In this document: in pieces, positions 4,933 through 6,801 of the stretch | Position numbering within the stretch: position 1 is the first letter of the stretch | How the letters are laid out: each line of letters starts with the position of its first letter | Assembly (NCBI GenBank): GCA_016840645.1 | Contig: JAEORY010000215.1 | Coordinates: forward strand, 1 to 6,801 | Source of the DNA: Candidatus Borrarchaeota archaeon | GTDB lineage: Archaea > Asgardarchaeota > Sifarchaeia > Borrarchaeales > Borrarchaeaceae | Direction of reading: 5' to 3' | Length of the DNA stretch: 6,801 bases | Position numbers and translations under genes: made by a program | Notes under the pieces: generated by a model | What the model was told of the DNA's origin: nothing | Database searches by the model: none | Seen by the model: only the letters and a program-made list of their open reading frames with translations

Positions 4933-6801
4933 ATGCCGACAAGAACGAAATCAGTTGAAAATGTTTCCTCCGCTGAGGAACGCGTCAAAGGACAGATGAG
5001 ACTTATTGATTTTATATCTGGAAGTTTGGTTGAAGCCACACCTGAAGAGGTAGAGGCCGTTCAGGTCTTCTCTCGTAGATTGGTCGAAGAGTTTGGATAT
5101 GATAAAAGTCAAATCCAAACAAGACCTCAATTTAAAATCCGGGGCTCACCGTCAGGTAAACCAAAATATCCTGTTGACATAGCCGTCTTTAATGACGAAA
5201 AAAAAACTCATGGTAACTTGTTTATGATTATCGAATGCAAACGAAAGACTCGTCGAGATGGAGAAAAGCAACTGAAAATATATATGGGACTATCAAGTGC
5301 TCAGATAGGAGTTTGGTTCAATGGTAGTGAGCACCTCTACCTACAGAAGATTCTCGACAAAGAGGGAAATGTAACCTACAAGGTAATTCCCACGATTCCC
5401 AAAAAAGGACAAAGAATTGAAGATATCGGCAAATACAAGCGAAAAAACCTGACGAAACCGAGTAATATTATCTCTTTGTTCAAAGATATTAAGAATCACT
5501 TATACGGAAACGTTGTGGGAATTACTCGTGATGAAGCTTTAATACAAGAAATAATGAATCTACTATTCTGCAAAATATACGATGAACTGAATACTACTCC
5601 AGAAGATGATGTTGCTTTCAGAGTAGGAATCAATGAAGACTCGAATCAGGTCAAGGATAGAATCTCTGAGCTATTCAAGTTTGTGAAAATAGCATACGAG
5701 GATATCTTTGAAGAGCGAGACGAATTATGTCTTGATCCTGACTCACTCTGTTATGTTGTTGGCGAATTACAACCTTATAGTCTGTCAGAAGTAGATAGTA
5801 ACGCAATAGGCGATGCGTTCGAGGTATTCATTGGAAAGGCGCTCAAGGGTGCCGAGGGGCAGTTTTTTACACCTCGAAATGTGGTTCGAATGGCTGTTGA
5901 GATACTTGACCCACAACCCTACGAACATATTGTTGACCCTGCATGTGGTAGCGGAGGTTTCTTAATATTTGCAATGGAACATGTGTGGCAAAAACTTAAG
6001 ATTGAAGCTAAAAGAAAGAATTGGTCAACCGAAATGCTACAGAAAAGAAGGACAGAAATTGCGAGCAAATTTTTTGGTGGAATTGACAAGGACATGTTCC
6101 TAGCAAAGGTCACAAAGGCTTACATGGCACTAGTAGGTGACGGTAGAGGCGGAATATTCTGTGAAAACTCTTTAGAATTCCCAGAAAAATGGCAGGCGAC
6201 TACCCAACAAAGAGTAATGCTTGGTAAATTTGATGTTCTATTTACTAATCCTCCCTTCGGATCAAAGATCACTATCAAGAAATCATTGTATTCTCAGTTC
6301 GATTTAAGCTTTAAATGGAATAAAAACAAAAAAACAGGTAAGTGGAAGAAGGGTAATAAACAGGCAGACAAAAGATCACCGCAAGTTCTGTTTATTGAGC
6401 GATGTTTACAATTTCTTGCTCCAAACGGAAGAATGGCAATCGTTTTACCTGATGGTCTATTAAGCAATCCCAGCGATGGTTATATTACACAGTATATCAA
6501 GGATAATGCTGAGATCATTGGACTCGTCGATTTACCAATGAGTACTTTCTTACCTAATACTCCCACGAAGACACATATTTTGTTCTTAAGAAAGAAAAAA
6601 CCTGAGGAAAACTATCCAATCTTTATGGCCTACGCGAAAACCTGTGGACATGATAAGAGAGGAAAGACCATCTTTAAAGTCGGTGAAGCTGGGCAAAATG
6701 TTGTTGATGATGACATATCTGATATATCAAAGCATTTTGCTCGCAGATATGAAAGAGTTAATAAATATGATAGGAAGGGATTTCTTGTTTATCTTGACGA
6801 T
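4933..6801 (+). CDS. PD-(D/E)XK nuclease-N6-adenine DNA methyltransferase fusion (HsdR_N + HsdM), 3' end beyond the window
   Basis: The frame is open for 623 codons to the window edge. The N-terminal part (about 1-150) matches the type I restriction HsdR N-terminal nuclease domain: D82 in PVDIAVF and E101/K103 in MIIECKRKTRR form the PD-(D/E)XK site, followed by LSSAQIGVWFNGSEHLYL. Residues 180-305 are the helical HsdM domain (TRDEALIQ, LLFCKIY). GQFFTPRNVVR (309-319) leads into SAM-binding motif I, DPACGSGGF (335-343). GIDKD (383-387) and the catalytic motif TNPPFGS (438-444) follow, then QVLFIERCLQFLAPNGRMAIVLP. Such proteins methylate adenine in a recognition site and can cut unmodified DNA. 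The methylase domain is near its end at the edge. A target-recognition domain, fused (type IIG-like) or separate (hsdS), is expected just outside. All key residues are present, so the gene looks functional. ATG 4933 is the first ATG after the in-frame TAA at 4900-4902; no strong ribosome-binding site precedes it. Confidence 0.9.
   Translation, partial: MPTRTKSVENVSSAEERVKGQMRLIDFISGSLVEATPEEVEAVQVFSRRLVEEFGYDKSQIQTRPQFKIRGSPSGKPKYPVDIAVFNDEKKTHGNLFMIIECKRKTRRDGEKQLKIYMGLSSAQIGVWFNGSEHLYLQKILDKEGNVTYKVIPTIPKKGQRIEDIGKYKRKNLTKPSNIISLFKDIKNHLYGNVVGITRDEALIQEIMNLLFCKIYDELNTTPEDDVAFRVGINEDSNQVKDRISELFKFVKIAYEDIFEERDELCLDPDSLCYVVGELQPYSLSEVDSNAIGDAFEVFIGKALKGAEGQFFTPRNVVRMAVEILDPQPYEHIVDPACGSGGFLIFAMEHVWQKLKIEAKRKNWSTEMLQKRRTEIASKFFGGIDKDMFLAKVTKAYMALVGDGRGGIFCENSLEFPEKWQATTQQRVMLGKFDVLFTNPPFGSKITIKKSLYSQFDLSFKWNKNKKTGKWKKGNKQADKRSPQVLFIERCLQFLAPNGRMAIVLPDGLLSNPSDGYITQYIKDNAEIIGLVDLPMSTFLPNTPTKTHILFLRKKKPEENYPIFMAYAKTCGHDKRGKTIFKVGEAGQNVVDDDISDISKHFARRYERVNKYDRKGFLVYLDD

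Noticed and set aside
4920..4958. ATG 4920 as an alternative start for the nuclease-methylase
   Set aside because: It is in another frame and reaches a stop after 12 codons.
5919..6113. Reverse-strand frame of 64 residues inside the methylase gene
   Set aside because: It lies opposite the methyltransferase core, including motif I, whose sense-strand frame is clearly coding.

Overview
The window is an AT-leaning accessory (defence and mobile-element) region. It holds a transposon remnant, a TnpB-related protein, a broken restriction-modification gene, two genes that look like a highly derived class 1 CRISPR (RAMP) module without an array, and an intact nuclease-methyltransferase gene that runs off the right edge. 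I cannot name the organism. An archaeon is my preferred guess: several starts have TATA-like boxes at suitable spacing, one has a GGTG ribosome-binding site, Shine-Dalgarno signals are otherwise weak, and the RAMP pair recalls the HRAMP system described in haloarchaea. The modest GC content argues against a typical haloarchaeon. A bacterial host is not excluded.

Layout. Positions 2-139 are the C-terminal tail of a canonical TnpB, and positions 117-144 are the matching omegaRNA/right-end hairpin. Positions 242-1765 encode a complete 507-residue TnpB-related protein (RuvC-like, no zinc finger). Positions 1861-2307 encode 148 residues that match only the helical region preceding the catalytic domain of a type I-like DNA methylase. 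Positions 2556-3380 encode a Cas7-like RAMP protein. Positions 3548-4351 encode a short RAMP (Cas5/Cas6-like) domain joined to an apparent HD domain. Positions 4358-4639 contain another small piece of the same kind of methylase (around the FFTPRNVVR motif), which breaks off before the catalytic motifs. From 4933 to the end runs a PD-(D/E)XK nuclease fused to an N6-adenine DNA methyltransferase.

How the parts may fit. The 1861 fragment ends, and the 4358 fragment resumes, at nearly adjacent points of the methylase family alignment. The two RAMP genes therefore sit between two pieces of a broken hsdM-like gene, and an intact homologue lies just downstream. This suggests that the RAMP cassette was inserted into, or recombined into, a restriction-modification locus. 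My best hypothesis is an array-less, RNA-guided or RNA-binding defence module: a Cas7-like backbone, a Cas5/6-like subunit with an HD domain, and a possible nuclease partner in the PD-(D/E)XK-methylase protein. No Cas1, Cas2, Cas3, Cas10 or CRISPR array is visible in the window.
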